Part shown: positions 63,455 to 64,000 of the stretch, in pieces
How the letters are laid out: every line of letters begins with the position of its first letter
Numbering within the stretch: position 1 is the stretch's first letter
From: Gloeocapsa sp. PCC 7428
GTDB taxonomy: Bacteria > Cyanobacteriota > Cyanobacteriia > Cyanobacteriales > Chroococcidiopsidaceae
Assembly: GCF_000317555.1 (NCBI RefSeq)
Contig: NC_019745.1
Location: forward strand, 4,154,001-4,218,000
Length of the DNA: 64,000 nt
Direction: 5' to 3'
The notes under the pieces: model-generated
The model's input: the letters and a program-made list of their open reading frames with translations, nothing else
Databases searched by the model: none
Told to the model about the DNA's origin: nothing
Translations under genes and position numbers: made by a program

Positions 63455-64000
63455 TTTAGACTGACGGGCTGCAATAATAGTTGGTTTATCTAGTAGCGAA
63501 ATGAGCGTTTGTAAATCGGGCGAGACGCGAGAAGTTAAACTTAGTGTTTGCACGACAGTATCAAAGGTTTTACCTTGAAAGAGCATTTGGTAAGCAATTT
63601 CTTCAACTTCTTTCCAGGTAAGATCGCTTTCAACATAAGCTTTGGCGACTGCAATTACCAAGTCTTGATATTCGTTACCCTCAGCTTTGGTCATCATATT
63701 GTGGGGAATATCAAAAACTCGATCAAACGAGTAGTACCAGCATTTGGGTTGTAGTTTGACGAGGGATGCGTATAAGTCTCTATTTTCATTTTCATCAACC
63801 GCGCGATCGCTCTCGCTACCAATAATAAAGCAGGGCGCTGCGGCAATGCTTGTTTTTACGCGATCGAGAATATCTTGCCCCATATCCATAAACACGCGTA
63901 ATGCAGGCATCACAAAGCCATCGTAGCCGTAACTAATCGCACCTTCTTCAGTACGCCACTGAAAGTAAATCGGCAGTATTTTAACGATGAAGTCAACAAG
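63446..64000 (-). CDS. Alpha/beta hydrolase-like protein (5' end cut off)
   Basis: The reading frame enters at base 64000, so the N-terminal part is missing; 184 residues are visible. The C-terminal half shows the usual order PCFIIGSESDRAV (strand and acidic residue) and IPHNMM (His), typical of the end of an alpha/beta hydrolase. The last 70 residues are a helical extension. It overlaps the RND permease stop by 9 bp. The substrate is unknown. Confidence 0.65.
   Translation of the reverse strand, partial: LVDFIVKILPIYFQWRTEEGAISYGYDGFVMPALRVFMDMGQDILDRVKTSIAAAPCFIIGSESDRAVDENENRDLYASLVKLQPKCWYYSFDRVFDIPHNMMTKAEGNEYQDLVIAVAKAYVESDLTWKEVEEIAYQMLFQGKTFDTVVQTLSLTSRVSPDLQTLISLLDKPTIIAARQSKSS

Overview
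The window looks like chromosomal DNA of a unicellular or colonial cyanobacterium of the Chroococcidiopsis/Gloeocapsopsis type. Three things support this. The HIP1 octamer GCGATCGC is scattered throughout. The gene set is cyanobacterial: psbM, an SLH/OprB iron-uptake porin, DUF3318, a CGLD27 protein, a ferredoxin-dependent-type glutamate synthase and a ferredoxin next to psbM. The str operon has the order rpsL-rpsG-fusA-tuf-rpsJ. The genus is an inference; no 16S gene is present.

Layout. 1-5.6 kb: the end of a YdcF-like gene, then an exopolysaccharide cluster (WcaF-like acetyltransferase, WcaI-like glycosyltransferase, Wzc-like tyrosine kinase/chain-length regulator). 5.7-14.4 kb: glutamate synthase, a secreted phosphodiester glycosidase, a mannose-phosphate-isomerase-type cupin and an IscA-like protein. 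14.4-19.7 kb: the str operon with a strong promoter, a terminator and a folded leader before rpsJ. 19.9-26.9 kb: housekeeping genes (Lon-N protein, pheA, DUF3318, queE, yqeK, rsfS, CGLD27, asparaginase, initiator tRNA, SDR).

26.95-36.5 kb is the exceptional part: a compact, phage-like island. Eight tightly packed minus-strand genes run from a 787-residue Gln-rich repetitive coiled-coil protein through five unrecognised or small proteins to a putative lysis end (two small membrane proteins and a YkuD-like Cys/His protein). Divergent to them are a catalytic-domain-only tyrosine recombinase, two zinc-ribbon proteins and an XRE repressor facing three matching 18-bp operators. Then come two small genes, a 249-bp structured non-coding stretch and an IS110-like DEDD recombinase. 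I see no terminase, portal, capsid or replication gene. A phage satellite, a decayed prophage or an undescribed small element are all possible, and the non-coding stretch is a candidate bridge-type RNA.

36.5-45.4 kb: two related DUF697-type GTPases, an AarF/UbiB kinase-like protein, a DUF433/DUF5615 toxin-antitoxin-like pair flanked by two halves of a broken GNAT gene, and a divergent HxlR regulator/SDR pair with palindromes between them. 45.5-53.6 kb: M1 aminopeptidase, an MscL remnant, a methyltransferase, a double-domain QueD-like protein (linking with queE above), a second YdcF-like protein, a DnaJ protein, cysK and an Rrf2 regulator. 53.7-64 kb: porin, universal stress protein, psbM (38 codons), a 2Fe-2S ferredoxin, a PadR regulator divergent to an RND efflux adaptor/permease operon, and the end of an alpha/beta-hydrolase-like gene.

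All calls come from reading the sequence and translations; no database search was run.
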